Positions 42,213 to 51,811 are shown, counted from the first letter of the stretch. The stretch: DNA of 64,000 nucleotides from a bacterium 210917-DFI.7.65 (GCA_020555865.1 JAJCJJ010000007.1:94449-158448), one strand, 5' to 3'. Made by a program: numbers and translations. The notes: generated from the sequence alone by a model not told the origin.

Positions 42213-43118
42213 ATGGAAATGCTGAGAGCGGAGGAACTGTGTTTTTCCTATCCTGCCGGGGAAGGAGAGGCGCGTGTTCCTGTTTTGGATCATGTGAATC
42301 TGACCATTGAGAAAGGCAGTATTGTGGCGGTTTTGGGTCACAACGGCAGTGGGAAATCCACGCTGGCCAAGCAGTTCAACGCGGTGTATCTTCCCAGTGG
42401 TGGCAAAATGTGGGTCGAACAGTTTGATACGGCCAACGAAGCGGTTTTGCTGGAGATCCGCCGCCGGGTCGGTATGGTATTTCAGAACCCGGACAATCAG
42501 ATTGTTGCCAACGTGGTGGAAGAAGATGTGGCCTTTGCTCCGGAAAATCTGGGCGTGTCCACTGAGGAAATCCGCCGCCGGGTGGATGACGCTCTGGCTG
42601 CGGTGGGGATGAGCGACTTCACCCGCCATGCGCCTCACCTGCTCTCCGGCGGGCAGAAGCAGCGCGTTGCCATTGCAGGCGTGCTGGCCATGGAGCCGGA
42701 GTGTATTGTGCTGGACGAAGCGACCGCCATGCTGGATCCCCGGGGCCGGCGGGACGTACTGGATACAGTGCGTCGGCTGAACCGGGACAAGGGAATGACC
42801 GTAGTAATGATCACCCATCATATGGATGAGGCGGAGCTGGCGGACCGCGTGGTTGTGCTCAATCATGGGCAGGTGTATCTCGATGGTGCACCGAAGGAAA
42901 TCTTCCAGCAGGTGAAGCAGCTGCGCTCCATTGGCCTTACTGTGCCGGAAACGGTGAAGCTGCTCTACGATCTGCATCAGGAGGGGATGGACGTGTTGCT
43001 GTCCGCCATTTCTGTGGAGGAGTGCGCCGACGCCGTCTGCCGGGCGCTGCAGGCATGCGGCGTGGAAGAATCTGTTTCCGAAAGGGAAAACGAACGTGGA
43101 ACCAATTATCAAAGTTGA
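42213..43118 (+). CDS. ecfA1: Energy-coupling factor transporter ATPase EcfA1
   Basis: One of the two ATPases powering group II ECF vitamin and metal transporters. The 301-residue protein has Walker A GHNGSGKST, Q-loop FQNPDNQ, signature LSGGQKQR and a Walker B with VLDEATAMLDP, the EcfA1-type variant. Its 3' end overlaps ecfA2 by 23 bases. Substrate-binding S components lie elsewhere in the genome, as is usual. Confidence 0.95.
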   Translation: MEMLRAEELCFSYPAGEGEARVPVLDHVNLTIEKGSIVAVLGHNGSGKSTLAKQFNAVYLPSGGKMWVEQFDTANEAVLLEIRRRVGMVFQNPDNQIVANVVEEDVAFAPENLGVSTEEIRRRVDDALAAVGMSDFTRHAPHLLSGGQKQRVAIAGVLAMEPECIVLDEATAMLDPRGRRDVLDTVRRLNRDKGMTVVMITHHMDEAELADRVVVLNHGQVYLDGAPKEIFQQVKQLRSIGLTVPETVKLLYDLHQEGMDVLLSAISVEECADAVCRALQACGVEESVSERENERGTNYQS

Positions 43119-43962
43119 CAATCTGACACATACATACAGTGCCGGCACGCCGTTTGAGCGTAACGCAGTGGAGCATATCTCCTTTGAGGCTTATCCCGGG
43201 GAGTTCATAGGTGTGATCGGACATACAGGCTCCGGGAAGTCTACTTTCATTCAACACCTTAACGGGTTGCTCCGTCCTACCGAAGGGCATGTGTATTTTC
43301 GGGGGCAGGATATCTGGTCCGCCCCGAAAGTCACCCATGCCATCCGGTTCCATGTGGGCTTGGTGTTTCAATATCCGGAATACCAGTTGTTTGAGGAAAC
43401 GGTTTATAAGGATATTGCGTTCGGGCCGGCGAATATGGGACTGGACGAAAAGGAAATTGACCGCCGGGTACGGGAGGCCGCGGGTTTTGTGGGGCTGGGA
43501 GACGCGCTCCTGGAAAAATCACCTTTTGAATTGTCCGGCGGGCAGAAGCGTCGGGCAGCCATGGCGGGAGTGTTTGCCATGGAGCCGGAAGTGCTGATTC
43601 TGGACGAGCCGACCGCCGGCCTTGATCCGGTGGGATGCGAGAGCATATTAGCGCAGATCCGCCAGTATCACCGTGCCAAAGGAAACACGGTGCTGCTGGT
43701 GAGCCACAGCATGGAGGAAATTGCGTGTAATGCCGGGCGCATTGTGGTGCTGGATCAGAAACATATCGTGATGGACGGCGCGCCGGCGGAGATTTTTTCC
43801 CGGGCCGAAGAGCTGGAGTCCATCGGACTGGGCGTGCCGGAGGTGACGCGCATTGCCGTGGCCCTGCGCCGGCGCGGGCTGCCAATCGACAGCGCCGTGT
43901 ATACTCAGGAGGCGCTGCGCGCGGAGATTCTGCGCCTGAGAGGGGGAATTGCCTCGTGCTGA
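43096..43962 (+). CDS. ecfA2: Energy-coupling factor transporter ATPase EcfA2
   Basis: The second ECF ATPase, 288 residues: Walker A GHTGSGKST, Q-loop FQYPEYQLFEETV, signature LSGGQKRR, Walker B ILDEPTAGLDP. It starts with GTG at 43096 within ecfA1, with AAAGGGAAAA upstream, and its end overlaps ecfT by 7 bases, so the trio is translationally coupled. Confidence 0.95.
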   Translation: MEPIIKVDNLTHTYSAGTPFERNAVEHISFEAYPGEFIGVIGHTGSGKSTFIQHLNGLLRPTEGHVYFRGQDIWSAPKVTHAIRFHVGLVFQYPEYQLFEETVYKDIAFGPANMGLDEKEIDRRVREAAGFVGLGDALLEKSPFELSGGQKRRAAMAGVFAMEPEVLILDEPTAGLDPVGCESILAQIRQYHRAKGNTVLLVSHSMEEIACNAGRIVVLDQKHIVMDGAPAEIFSRAEELESIGLGVPEVTRIAVALRRRGLPIDSAVYTQEALRAEILRLRGGIASC

Positions 43963-44759
43963 AAGACATTACCCTCGGGCAGTATTTCCCCGGAAATACA
44001 CTGGCCCACCGGCTGGATCCCCGCACAAAGCTGATGATGGTGGTGATTTATATCATCGCCCTGTTTTGTGCCAAATCCTTTTTCTCATATGGTCTTCTGG
44101 CGCTGTTCCTGCTTATCAGCGTCAAAATTTCAAAAGTAGGATTTCGTGCGTTGATCCGTGGCATGAAGCCGCTGATTTTCATTCTGATTTTTACTGCAGT
44201 GCTCAATATGTTCTATACGCCGGGGCAGGCCATCGGCACTTTCTGGATTTTTACGCTGACAGTGGAAGGCGTCTGGGCTGCGGTGTTTATGGTAATCCGG
44301 ATCGCGCTGCTGATCATGGGCACATTTTTGATGACTTACACCACCAGTCCCATTGCGCTGACAGATGCCATTGAAAATCTGCTGGGCCCGCTCAAACGGC
44401 TCCATGTACCGGTGCACGAACTGGCTATGATGATGTCTATTGCGCTGCGCTTCATCCCGACGCTGATAGAGGAAACGGACAAAATCATGTCCGCTCAGAA
44501 AGCCCGCGGCGCAGATTTTGAAACCGGAAATATCCTGCGCCGGGCCAAGGCGCTGGTGCCGATCCTGGTGCCGCTGTTCATCAGCGCGTTCCGTCGGGCC
44601 GACGAACTGGCTACGGCCATGGAATGCCGTTGTTACCACGGTGGCGAGGGCAGGACAAAACTTTATGTGCTGCGTTATCAGCGGCGGGATTTTTTCTGCA
44701 TTCTGCTGACGACGCTGATCACTGCGGCCGTGGTGCTATTGAGCCGCCTCGGACTGTGA
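43956..44759 (+). CDS. ecfT: Energy-coupling factor transporter transmembrane protein EcfT
   Basis: The scaffold membrane subunit (267 residues) that joins the two ATPases to the S component. It has several membrane helices, the family start YFPGNTLAHRLDPRTKLMMVV and the coupling motifs with AQKARGADFETGN and RRADELATAMECRCY (the two Ala-Arg-Gly-type motifs). The start is GTG 43956, with AGAGGGGG upstream. Confidence 0.95.
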   Translation: MLKDITLGQYFPGNTLAHRLDPRTKLMMVVIYIIALFCAKSFFSYGLLALFLLISVKISKVGFRALIRGMKPLIFILIFTAVLNMFYTPGQAIGTFWIFTLTVEGVWAAVFMVIRIALLIMGTFLMTYTTSPIALTDAIENLLGPLKRLHVPVHELAMMMSIALRFIPTLIEETDKIMSAQKARGADFETGNILRRAKALVPILVPLFISAFRRADELATAMECRCYHGGEGRTKLYVLRYQRRDFFCILLTTLITAAVVLLSRLGL

Positions 44760-44814
44760 GGAAAGAAGGAAGCTGTGCAGATCGTTTTCGCTCTGTGCGG
44801 ACAGTAGGATTTTT

Positions 44815-45573
44815 ATGAAAAGAAACATTGCCTTAAAATTGATGTATAACGGCACGGCCTACCATGGCTGGCAGGTGCAGAAGCGGGACGTTACGGTGGC
44901 GGGCACATTGGAAAAAGCGCTTTCGGGTCTGGCTGGGGAGCGTATTCACCTGGTGGGGGCTGGGCGCACCGACGCTGGTGTCCACGCCGAGCACTATATC
45001 GCCAATTTCCGCACTACGATGACGATTCCCTGCGACCGGCTGCCCCTGGCCATCAACGTGCGCCTGCCGGAGGACATCGCCGTACAGGCGGCCTACGAGG
45101 TGGCGGAGGATTTCAACGCCATCGGCTCGTGCCTGAAAAAAGAGTATACCTACCGCATTTACAACTCCCGCATCAGCAACCCGTTTTATGTCCACCGCGC
45201 CTATTTTTACCCTAAGGTGCTGGACGAAGCTGTGATGGACCGGGCGGCGCGAATGTTTGAGGGAACGCACGATTTTGCAGCGGTGCGCAGCGTGGGAACC
45301 GACGTCAAAAGCACCGTCCGTACGATTTACTACTGCCGCGTGCAGCGCAGCGGAGATCTTCTGGAAATGAAAGTGTGCGCCAACGGCTTCCTTTACAATA
45401 TGGTGCGCGCGATTGCCGGAACGGTACTCTATGCGGCCGAAGGTAAATTGCTGCCGGAGGACATTCCGCAGATTTTGGACAGCGGTAACCGCACGCTGGC
45501 CGGGCCGACTGTGCCGCCTGGGGGATTGTATCTGACGAGACTTTGGTATGAGGATGAACGGCTGAATGGATGA
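44815..45573 (+). CDS. truA: tRNA pseudouridine(38-40) synthase
   Basis: TruA isomerises uridines 38-40 in the tRNA anticodon arm. The 252-residue protein has the catalytic aspartate in GAGRTDAGVHA (Asp53), the KKEYTYRIYN segment and the FLYNMVRAIAGTVL motif. Placement after ecfT is a common firmicute order. The last 8 bases overlap the next gene. Confidence 0.96.
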   Translation: MKRNIALKLMYNGTAYHGWQVQKRDVTVAGTLEKALSGLAGERIHLVGAGRTDAGVHAEHYIANFRTTMTIPCDRLPLAINVRLPEDIAVQAAYEVAEDFNAIGSCLKKEYTYRIYNSRISNPFYVHRAYFYPKVLDEAVMDRAARMFEGTHDFAAVRSVGTDVKSTVRTIYYCRVQRSGDLLEMKVCANGFLYNMVRAIAGTVLYAAEGKLLPEDIPQILDSGNRTLAGPTVPPGGLYLTRLWYEDERLNG

Positions 45574-46819
45574 CAAAAAACGCAAAGGAACTCCCGAGGG
45601 CCGCAACATTATCGATTTGGATGCGGCGCGGGAAGAAAAGCGCCGGGCTGAACGGGCGGAGGAGAAACGTATGGCCCGTTCGGCGCGCCCGTCGCTGCGT
45701 CGGCGTATGCTTTCCCTCTTTCTGGTGCTTGTTCTGGTTTTGGGCGCAGTGCTGGTGACGGTATATTGGGACGATATCAATTTTGACGCGCTGCGCCGCA
45801 CGATCTCCTATATCGGTACTACGCAGGACGAAAGCGGGGGAACCGATCCCTTTTTCTATGACCGCGGCAGCGCCAGCGCCTTTGCGGTATTGGGCAATCA
45901 CCTGATCTGTGCCACGAACAAAGAGACGACAATCTATGATTTTGCCGGCAACGAACTGTATCAGGCGGATGTGAAGCTGGAATCTCCGGTGCTGTGTGTG
46001 GGCGGGAGCTTGGCTGCAGTGTATGAGGTGGGCGGCAGCCATTTGACGGTGTTTAATGAGCAGGGGCAGAAGCTGAACCTGATGCTGGAAAATGGTCTTG
46101 GCATATATGCTGCATCCCTGAATGAGGCGGATTATCTGGCGGTGACGAGTCAGAAAAAAAATCAAAAAGGCTGCGTTACCGTGTATAACGCCAATATGGA
46201 AAAAATCTTTTCCTTTGATTCCTCTACCCGCTTTGTGGTCAATGCTTATGTGACGGAAGACTGCAAATACATGGTGGCCGAAACCCTGGGGCAGGAAAGC
46301 GGTACATTTGTGTCGGAAATGGTAGTCTATCGGCTGGATCGGGAGGAGCAGTACGCTGCGTTTTCTGTGGAAAATGCCATGGTACTGGACATCGGTTCTG
46401 TGGGTGGGCAAACGGTCTGCATTGCGGAGGACAGAGTGGTAGTGGCTACAAGCGGGGGACAGGTTAGCGCCTCCTATCCGTATGCGTTGCCATATCTGCG
46501 GGAGTACTCTCTGGATGGCGACGGATTTGCTGTTCTGGCGCTGAACCGGCACCGTGCCGGTACCAGCGGGAAGCTTGTGACGGTGAACAGCAGCGGGGAA
46601 GCTATAGCTGAGTTGGATCTGAACGACGAGATCCTGGATTTGACTGCAGCAGGGCGGTATATTGCTGTTCTTTACGCTGATCGGCTGACGGTATACAATA
46701 AAGATTTAACGGAATATGCAACATTTACCCAGACAGAGACGGCGCAGTTCGCCTGTATGCGTTCGGATGGTTCGGTCTGGCTGATCACGGCGGATACGAT
46801 TTCGCTTTTGATTCCGTAA
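45566..46819 (+). CDS. DUF5711 family membrane-anchored protein
   Basis: A 417-residue protein: a basic, charged N-terminal tail (about 45 residues), one membrane helix (MLSLFLVLVLVLGAVLVTVYW) and a large outer domain of short beta-strand repeats (for example FAVLGNHLICATNKETTIYDFAGNELY) that looks like a beta-propeller. It fits the DUF5711 family, of unknown function. It overlaps truA by 8 bases and precedes cvpA, so it belongs to the same transcript. Confidence 0.8.
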   Translation: MDDKKRKGTPEGRNIIDLDAAREEKRRAERAEEKRMARSARPSLRRRMLSLFLVLVLVLGAVLVTVYWDDINFDALRRTISYIGTTQDESGGTDPFFYDRGSASAFAVLGNHLICATNKETTIYDFAGNELYQADVKLESPVLCVGGSLAAVYEVGGSHLTVFNEQGQKLNLMLENGLGIYAASLNEADYLAVTSQKKNQKGCVTVYNANMEKIFSFDSSTRFVVNAYVTEDCKYMVAETLGQESGTFVSEMVVYRLDREEQYAAFSVENAMVLDIGSVGGQTVCIAEDRVVVATSGGQVSASYPYALPYLREYSLDGDGFAVLALNRHRAGTSGKLVTVNSSGEAIAELDLNDEILDLTAAGRYIAVLYADRLTVYNKDLTEYATFTQTETAQFACMRSDGSVWLITADTISLLIP

Positions 46820-46845
46820 ACTTTTTGTGACTGGGGTATCAATTT

Positions 46846-47529
46846 ATGCAAATGGCTGTTATAATAGATTTGTTTCTGGCTGTGGTACTGGTGTTGTGCA
46901 CTGTGCTGGGTTTTCGCCGGGGCGCGTTTAAGAGCGTCATCGGTATTGTAATCGTGGTGGCGGCGCTGATCGGCGCGGGCTTTGTATCTGCTCAGGGAGC
47001 ACCTGCGGCCGCAAAAGCGCTGACGCCCCTTCTCACTGAGCAGATCGAAGCGCGGTTTGACAAAGCGGCGCAGGAGCTGCTGCCTTCGGACACAGAAGCG
47101 GGGGAAGAGGATGCTGCCGGTATTTTTTCCGCTGCGGGCTTCTATCGCAAAACTGCGGATGATCTGGCGCGCAGCGCGGCGAGTCAGATGATGGAAAGCG
47201 GAAAAACCATGGTAGAAGCCGCTGTGGAGAGCACAGTGCGTTCTGTGGCTGCTGCAGTGCTGTTTTTTGCTGGGTTTCTTGTGCTCCTGATTGTGCTGAA
47301 GCTCATCTCAAATGTATTGGGCCTGTTGACAGCAGTGCCGGGACTGCATCTGATGAATGCGTTGGGTGGCGGTGTGCTGGGGCTTTTGCAGGGGTATCTG
47401 ATTTTGTGCGCTGTAATATGGGCGGCACAGTTTTTTGGAAACGGCATTTCCGAACAGGTCGTGGAACAGACGGTCCTGTTTCGTTTCTTCGTCGCGCTGA
47501 ACCCGATTGAATGGGTATCGGGCGTGTAA
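46846..47529 (+). CDS. CvpA family membrane protein
   Basis: A 227-residue protein of the CvpA/colicin V production family. It starts IIDLFLAVVLVLCTVLGFRRGAFKSVIGIV, the family signature, and has four hydrophobic segments, with a larger polar loop between the second and third. The family affects envelope integrity; its mechanism is unclear. The start could be 46846 or 46852 (both ATG, in frame). Confidence 0.88.
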   Translation: MQMAVIIDLFLAVVLVLCTVLGFRRGAFKSVIGIVIVVAALIGAGFVSAQGAPAAAKALTPLLTEQIEARFDKAAQELLPSDTEAGEEDAAGIFSAAGFYRKTADDLARSAASQMMESGKTMVEAAVESTVRSVAAAVLFFAGFLVLLIVLKLISNVLGLLTAVPGLHLMNALGGGVLGLLQGYLILCAVIWAAQFFGNGISEQVVEQTVLFRFFVALNPIEWVSGV

Positions 47530-47545
47530 ATTCAAGGAGGTCAAT

Positions 47546-49858
47546 ATGCAACCAACCCTTTGTTCCAAATGTAAGAAGTATGTGGCGGTGGTCTACATCT
47601 CCAAAATGGGAGAAAATGGCAAGCCGGTCAACGAAGGTCTGTGCCTGCGCTGTGCCAAAGCCCTGGGGCTGCCCCAGGTGGATGAAATGATGAAGCGCAT
47701 GGGCATTTCCGACGATGAACTGGAAAAAATCAACGAGGAAATGATGCAGGCCTTTGGCGGGGTGGAAAGCCTCGAAAATCTGCCTATGGACCTGAACGAC
47801 GCGGACGATGATGAAAGCGACGAGGGAAAGACGGCTACGTTCCCCTTTCTGAACCGTCTGTTCGGCGGCGAGGGCGTCCGCGGCGAAGGGGCGGGAAGCG
47901 AAGCTGAGGCGGAAGAGCCGCGGCCCCATGCACCGAAAAAAGGCGGCAAGCGCAAATTTCTGGAGAACTACTGCATCAATCTGACTGGCCGGGCCAAGGC
48001 CGGGGAGTTGGACGCCATGATTGGCCGTGAAACGGAGATCGAGCGCGTGATTCAGATTTTGAACCGCCGTCAGAAAAACAATCCCTGTCTGATCGGCGAA
48101 CCTGGCGTTGGAAAAACTGCCATTGCAGAGGGGCTGGCTCAGCGCATCGTCCATGGAGATGTTCCCTACAAACTGCGCGACAGGGAAGTATACCTTCTGG
48201 ATCTGACTGCTCTGGTGGCCGGAACGCAGTTCCGCGGCCAGTTTGAAAGCCGTATGAAAGGGCTGATCGAGGAGATCAAGCGCACAGGTAATATTATTCT
48301 GGTGATCGATGAGATCCATAATATCGTCGCTGCCGGCGACGCCGAGGGCAGCATGAACGCTGCCAATATTCTGAAGCCTGCCCTCAGCCGGGGCGAGATT
48401 CAGGTGATTGGCGCGACTACTTTTACGGAATACCGCAAGCATATTGAAAAAGACACGGCGCTGGAACGCCGTTTCCAGCCGGTTACAGTGAATGAACCCT
48501 CTGTGGAGGACACCATGAAGATCCTGAAAGGAATTGCCCACTACTACGAGCAGTATCATGGCGTGAAAATCCCGGATGGCGTGCTCCGTCAGGCTGTGCT
48601 GCTCTCGGAGCGCTATATCACAGACCGGTTCCTTCCGGACAAGGCCATCGACTTGATCGATGAGGCGTGCTCTGACATGAACTTGAAGGATGAAAAGATC
48701 AACCGCCGCATGGAGATTGAAAAAGAGCTGGCGGATTATGAAAAAGAGAAGGAACTCCTTGTGGAGGATACCAGCGAAGAGTCTTATGCGCGTCAGGCGG
48801 AGATCAAGAGCCGTGAGATCCAGCTCGGCGGTGAGCTTGATACCATCAAGGCCGCCGGTGAACCTACGCTCTCCATCGAAAATCTGGCCCGTGTGATCGA
48901 GCTGTGGACGAAGATTCCCGCCAGCAAGATCAAAGAAGAGGAGTTTCGCAGTCTGTCGGAATTGGAGAGCCGCTTGAAGCAGCATATTATCGGACAGGAC
49001 GAAGCTGTTTCTGTGGTTGCAGCGGCGATCCGCCGCAACCGCGTGGGGATTTCGCCCAAGCACAAGCCGGTCAGCTTTATTTTTGTCGGTTCCACCGGCG
49101 TGGGCAAGACCGAGCTGGTCAAGCGCTTGGCAGAGGATCTGTTCCATTCCCAGGATGCATTGATTCGGCTGGATATGTCCGAATTTATGGAAAAGCACAG
49201 CGTTTCCCGCCTGATTGGTTCGCCCCCCGGCTATGTGGGCTATGACGAAGCGGGCCAGCTTACGGAAAAGATCCGCCGGAAGCCCTACGCTGTGGTGCTG
49301 TTCGATGAGATCGAAAAGGCGCACCCGGATGTGCTGAACGTGCTGCTGCAGATTCTTGATGACGGACACATTACCGACGCCCATGGGCGCCGCGTCAATT
49401 TCGAGCATGCAGTTATCGTAATGACCTCCAATGCCGGCTCCAACACGAAGGAGGGCACTGTGGGCTTTGGACGCACGGTCAGCGAGCTGGATCGAGATCG
49501 TGCCATGAAGGCCCTCAACCAGTTCCTGCGGCCGGAATTCATCAACCGCGTGGACGAGATCATTTGCTTCAACCATTTGACGGAGGAGAACTTCAGGGGA
49601 ATTGCCCGCATTATGCTGGGCGAGCTGACCGACGCTCTGCAGGAGAAGGGATTGGAGTTTGTTTGGGATGACAAGCTGGTGGAGTATGTCACAGCCAAGT
49701 CCTATTCGCTGACCTACGGCGCCCGAAACCTGCGCCGCGTGCTGCAGAAAGAAATCGAGGACCCGCTGGCGGGCCGCATTATCGGGGAGTATGATCATCC
49801 CTTTACCAAAATCAACGCCACGGTGGAGGACGGCCAGGTCGTTCTTTACACAATGTGA
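47546..49858 (+). CDS. Clp protease ATP-binding subunit with N-terminal zinc finger (ClpE-like)
   Basis: A 770-residue Hsp100 unfoldase that feeds substrates to ClpP. Residues 6-36 form a four-Cys zinc finger (CSKC and CLRC) as in ClpE and McsA, in place of the double Clp_N repeat of ClpC. Two AAA modules follow: Walker A GEPGVGKTA and GSTGVGKTE, with VIDEIHNIV as Walker B of the first and LFDEIEKAHPDV in the second, joined by a short UVR-like coiled segment. ATG 47546 has AAGGAGG upstream; the frame from 47507 starts inside cvpA. Confidence 0.9.
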   Translation: MQPTLCSKCKKYVAVVYISKMGENGKPVNEGLCLRCAKALGLPQVDEMMKRMGISDDELEKINEEMMQAFGGVESLENLPMDLNDADDDESDEGKTATFPFLNRLFGGEGVRGEGAGSEAEAEEPRPHAPKKGGKRKFLENYCINLTGRAKAGELDAMIGRETEIERVIQILNRRQKNNPCLIGEPGVGKTAIAEGLAQRIVHGDVPYKLRDREVYLLDLTALVAGTQFRGQFESRMKGLIEEIKRTGNIILVIDEIHNIVAAGDAEGSMNAANILKPALSRGEIQVIGATTFTEYRKHIEKDTALERRFQPVTVNEPSVEDTMKILKGIAHYYEQYHGVKIPDGVLRQAVLLSERYITDRFLPDKAIDLIDEACSDMNLKDEKINRRMEIEKELADYEKEKELLVEDTSEESYARQAEIKSREIQLGGELDTIKAAGEPTLSIENLARVIELWTKIPASKIKEEEFRSLSELESRLKQHIIGQDEAVSVVAAAIRRNRVGISPKHKPVSFIFVGSTGVGKTELVKRLAEDLFHSQDALIRLDMSEFMEKHSVSRLIGSPPGYVGYDEAGQLTEKIRRKPYAVVLFDEIEKAHPDVLNVLLQILDDGHITDAHGRRVNFEHAVIVMTSNAGSNTKEGTVGFGRTVSELDRDRAMKALNQFLRPEFINRVDEIICFNHLTEENFRGIARIMLGELTDALQEKGLEFVWDDKLVEYVTAKSYSLTYGARNLRRVLQKEIEDPLAGRIIGEYDHPFTKINATVEDGQVVLYTM

Positions 49859-49879
49859 CAAAAAGAGAGGCGGAAAAAG

Positions 49880-50089
49880 ATGCTGTTTCGAAAAGATATC
49901 GATCCGCGCTGTGCCTATTGTGCCCGGGGCTGCTGGGTGAATCAAAAGGAGATTTTCTGCAAAAAGCGGGGCGTCGTGTCGCCGGAATACCATTGCCGTG
50001 CCTTTCGCTACGATCCCCTTCTGCGCCAGCCGCACCCGCCGGTAAAGCTTAACACAGCTAAACTTTCAGAAGAGGATTTTAAGCTGTAA
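49880..50089 (+). CDS. Small Cys-containing conserved protein
   Basis: A 69-residue protein with CAYCARGC, a later KKRG and CRAFRYDPL, a four- to five-Cys pattern suggesting a small metal site; the tail PVKLNTAKLSEEDFKL is highly polar. I recall similar short proteins in Clostridia but no assigned function. It starts 21 bases after the Clp gene with GAGAGGCGG upstream and ends before a terminator, so it is the last gene of the long run. Confidence 0.75.
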   Translation: MLFRKDIDPRCAYCARGCWVNQKEIFCKKRGVVSPEYHCRAFRYDPLLRQPHPPVKLNTAKLSEEDFKL

Positions 50090-50101
50090 TTTCATAGAAT
50101 G

Positions 50102-50139
50102 AAATGCTCTCCGTGCCATGCGGCACGGGGAGCATTTTT
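50102..50139. terminator. Bidirectional terminator
   Basis: Sixteen-base arms (AAATGCTCTCCGTGCC, one G-U pair) with loop ATGC, followed by TTTTT; it separates convergent genes. Confidence 0.9.
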
Positions 50140-50144
50140 GATGG

Positions 50145-51320
50145 TTATGCTTTTTCCTTCCGGAGTTCCCGGATGAATTCTTCAATACGGTCAAAAGCCA
50201 CGCGCAGATCGTCGAGGGAATAAGCGTAGGAGATGCGAAGGAAGCCTTCGCCGCAGCAGCCGAAGGCACTGCCGGGCACTACGGCTACTTTTTTCCTCTG
50301 CAGCAGCTCCAGAGCGAATTCCTCGCTGGTCATACCGAACTCCTGAATATTGGGGAAAATATAGAACGCGCCCTTTGGCTCAAAGCAGGGGATGTCCATA
50401 TCGGAAAAACGGCGCATCAGATACTTGCGGCGGCGGTCGTAGGCCTGGCGCATCATCTGCGTTTCCGCATCGCCGTCGGTCATGGCGTAGACGGCGGCAT
50501 ACTGGCTGATGGTGGGGGAAGACATGATGCAGTACTGATGGATTTTGATCATTTCGTGCATGATGGCAGCCGGGGCCATGGCATAGCCCAGACGCCAGCC
50601 GGTCATGGCAAAGGCTTTGGAAAAACCGTTGACGTAAATGCAGCGCTCTTTGATGCCGGGCAGGGCGGCGATGGAGAAATGGTTTTTTCCGCCGTAAGTC
50701 AGTTCGGAATAGATTTCGTCGGTGATCACCAGCAGGTCGTGTTCCAGGATGATGGGCACCAGTTTTTCCAGATCCTCTTTTTCCATAATGGCGCCGGTGG
50801 GATTGTTTGGATAAGAAATGAACAGCGCCTTGGTGCGGGGGGTAATGGCGGTTTCCAGTTCCTCCGGCTGCAGACGGAAGGCGTTCTCCTCTTTCAGGGC
50901 GATGGTGACCGGAACGCCCCCGGCCATTTTGACGCACGGCTCGTAGGATACAAAGCAGGGCTGGGGAATGATAACCTCATCGCCCTCTTCCAGGGTGGCA
51001 CGGAAAGCCAGATCGATGGCTTCGCTGCCGCCCACAGAGATGAAACATTCCGTTGCGGGGGCGTAGGATACGCCGATCTTACGGGCGGTGTAATCGCACA
51101 CGGCTTTGCGCAGTTCCGAAAGTCCCGCGTTGGCGGTGTAGAACGTTTTGCCGGCCTTGATGGCCCGGATGGCTTCTTCGCGGATCGGCCAGGGCGTATC
51201 GAAATCCGGTTCGCCCACACCCAGGGAGATGGCGTCTGGCATTTCTGTTACAATGTCGAAAAATTTGCGAATGCCGGAGGAAGGCATTTCAACGATTTTT
51301 TTAGCAAGGAAATCTCTCAT
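50145..51320 (-). CDS. Pyridoxal-phosphate aminotransferase class I/II (AspB/PatA type)
   Basis: A complete 391-residue aminotransferase of fold type I. SYPNNPTGA, then FSKAFAMTGWRLGYAMAP with the PLP lysine, and FLRISYAYS with the carboxylate-binding arginine are all present. The substrate is probably an aspartate, aromatic or branched amino acid, but this is unresolved. It is coupled by a 4-base overlap (ATGA) to an upstream Lrp/AsnC regulator, a common pair in which the regulator senses an amino acid. It is a paralogue of the gene fragment at the window start. Confidence 0.93.
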   Translation of the reverse strand: MRDFLAKKIVEMPSSGIRKFFDIVTEMPDAISLGVGEPDFDTPWPIREEAIRAIKAGKTFYTANAGLSELRKAVCDYTARKIGVSYAPATECFISVGGSEAIDLAFRATLEEGDEVIIPQPCFVSYEPCVKMAGGVPVTIALKEENAFRLQPEELETAITPRTKALFISYPNNPTGAIMEKEDLEKLVPIILEHDLLVITDEIYSELTYGGKNHFSIAALPGIKERCIYVNGFSKAFAMTGWRLGYAMAPAAIMHEMIKIHQYCIMSSPTISQYAAVYAMTDGDAETQMMRQAYDRRRKYLMRRFSDMDIPCFEPKGAFYIFPNIQEFGMTSEEFALELLQRKKVAVVPGSAFGCCGEGFLRISYAYSLDDLRVAFDRIEEFIRELRKEKA

Positions 51321-51811
51321 GGTGTGACCACCATTCTTCTGTCTTTTTTCGGCGCCATATAGGGGAAACCCTGCTCCTTGTATTTGATCAGCGTAAAATA
51401 GGTTGTAGTGCTCTGTACTTCGTCCAACGCGGCCAGTTTTTCGGAAACAAACATGGAGATGGCCTTGAGATTCTTTTCGCGGAGCATGACCAGAAAATCA
51501 TAAGCGCCGGACATGAGGTACAGGGATTCCACCTCAGGGTACTGGTAGATGACTTCGGCAATTTTATTGTAGCCATCGCCGCCTTGGGGGGTCACGCGCA
51601 GTTCCACCAGCGCGGTCACGGAATCGGGATCCACTTTGTCCCAGTTGATCAATGTATGATAGCCGCAAATGACCTGATCATTTTCCAACTCTGTCAGGGC
51701 TGCATGCACCGAGGCGGTGTCGCAGGCGAGCATCTGTGCCAGTTCGGCTTCGGAGAGCTTACTGTCGCGCTCGATTAGGGAGAGCAGCTTCATTTGAAAT
51801 TCCTTGTTCAT
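51317..51811 (-). CDS. Lrp/AsnC family transcriptional regulator
   Basis: A 164-residue protein: N-terminal HTH (KLSEAELAQMLACDTASVHAALTELENDQVI) and C-terminal RAM ligand-binding domain (VTALVELRVTPQGGDGYNKIAEVIYQYPEVESLYLMSGAYDFLVMLREKNLKAI). Such octamers sense amino acids. ATG 51811 has AAGAGGAGGT upstream. It probably autoregulates and controls the aminotransferase downstream in the same transcript. Confidence 0.92.
   Translation of the reverse strand: MNKEFQMKLLSLIERDSKLSEAELAQMLACDTASVHAALTELENDQVICGYHTLINWDKVDPDSVTALVELRVTPQGGDGYNKIAEVIYQYPEVESLYLMSGAYDFLVMLREKNLKAISMFVSEKLAALDEVQSTTTYFTLIKYKEQGFPYMAPKKDRRMVVTP

Noticed and set aside
41205..43148. 647-codon minus-strand frame
   Set aside because: Opposite the methyltransferase and ecfA1 genes, both clearly real.
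47303..50035. 910-codon minus-strand frame
   Set aside because: Shadow of the Clp ATPase gene, whose motifs on the plus strand are complete.
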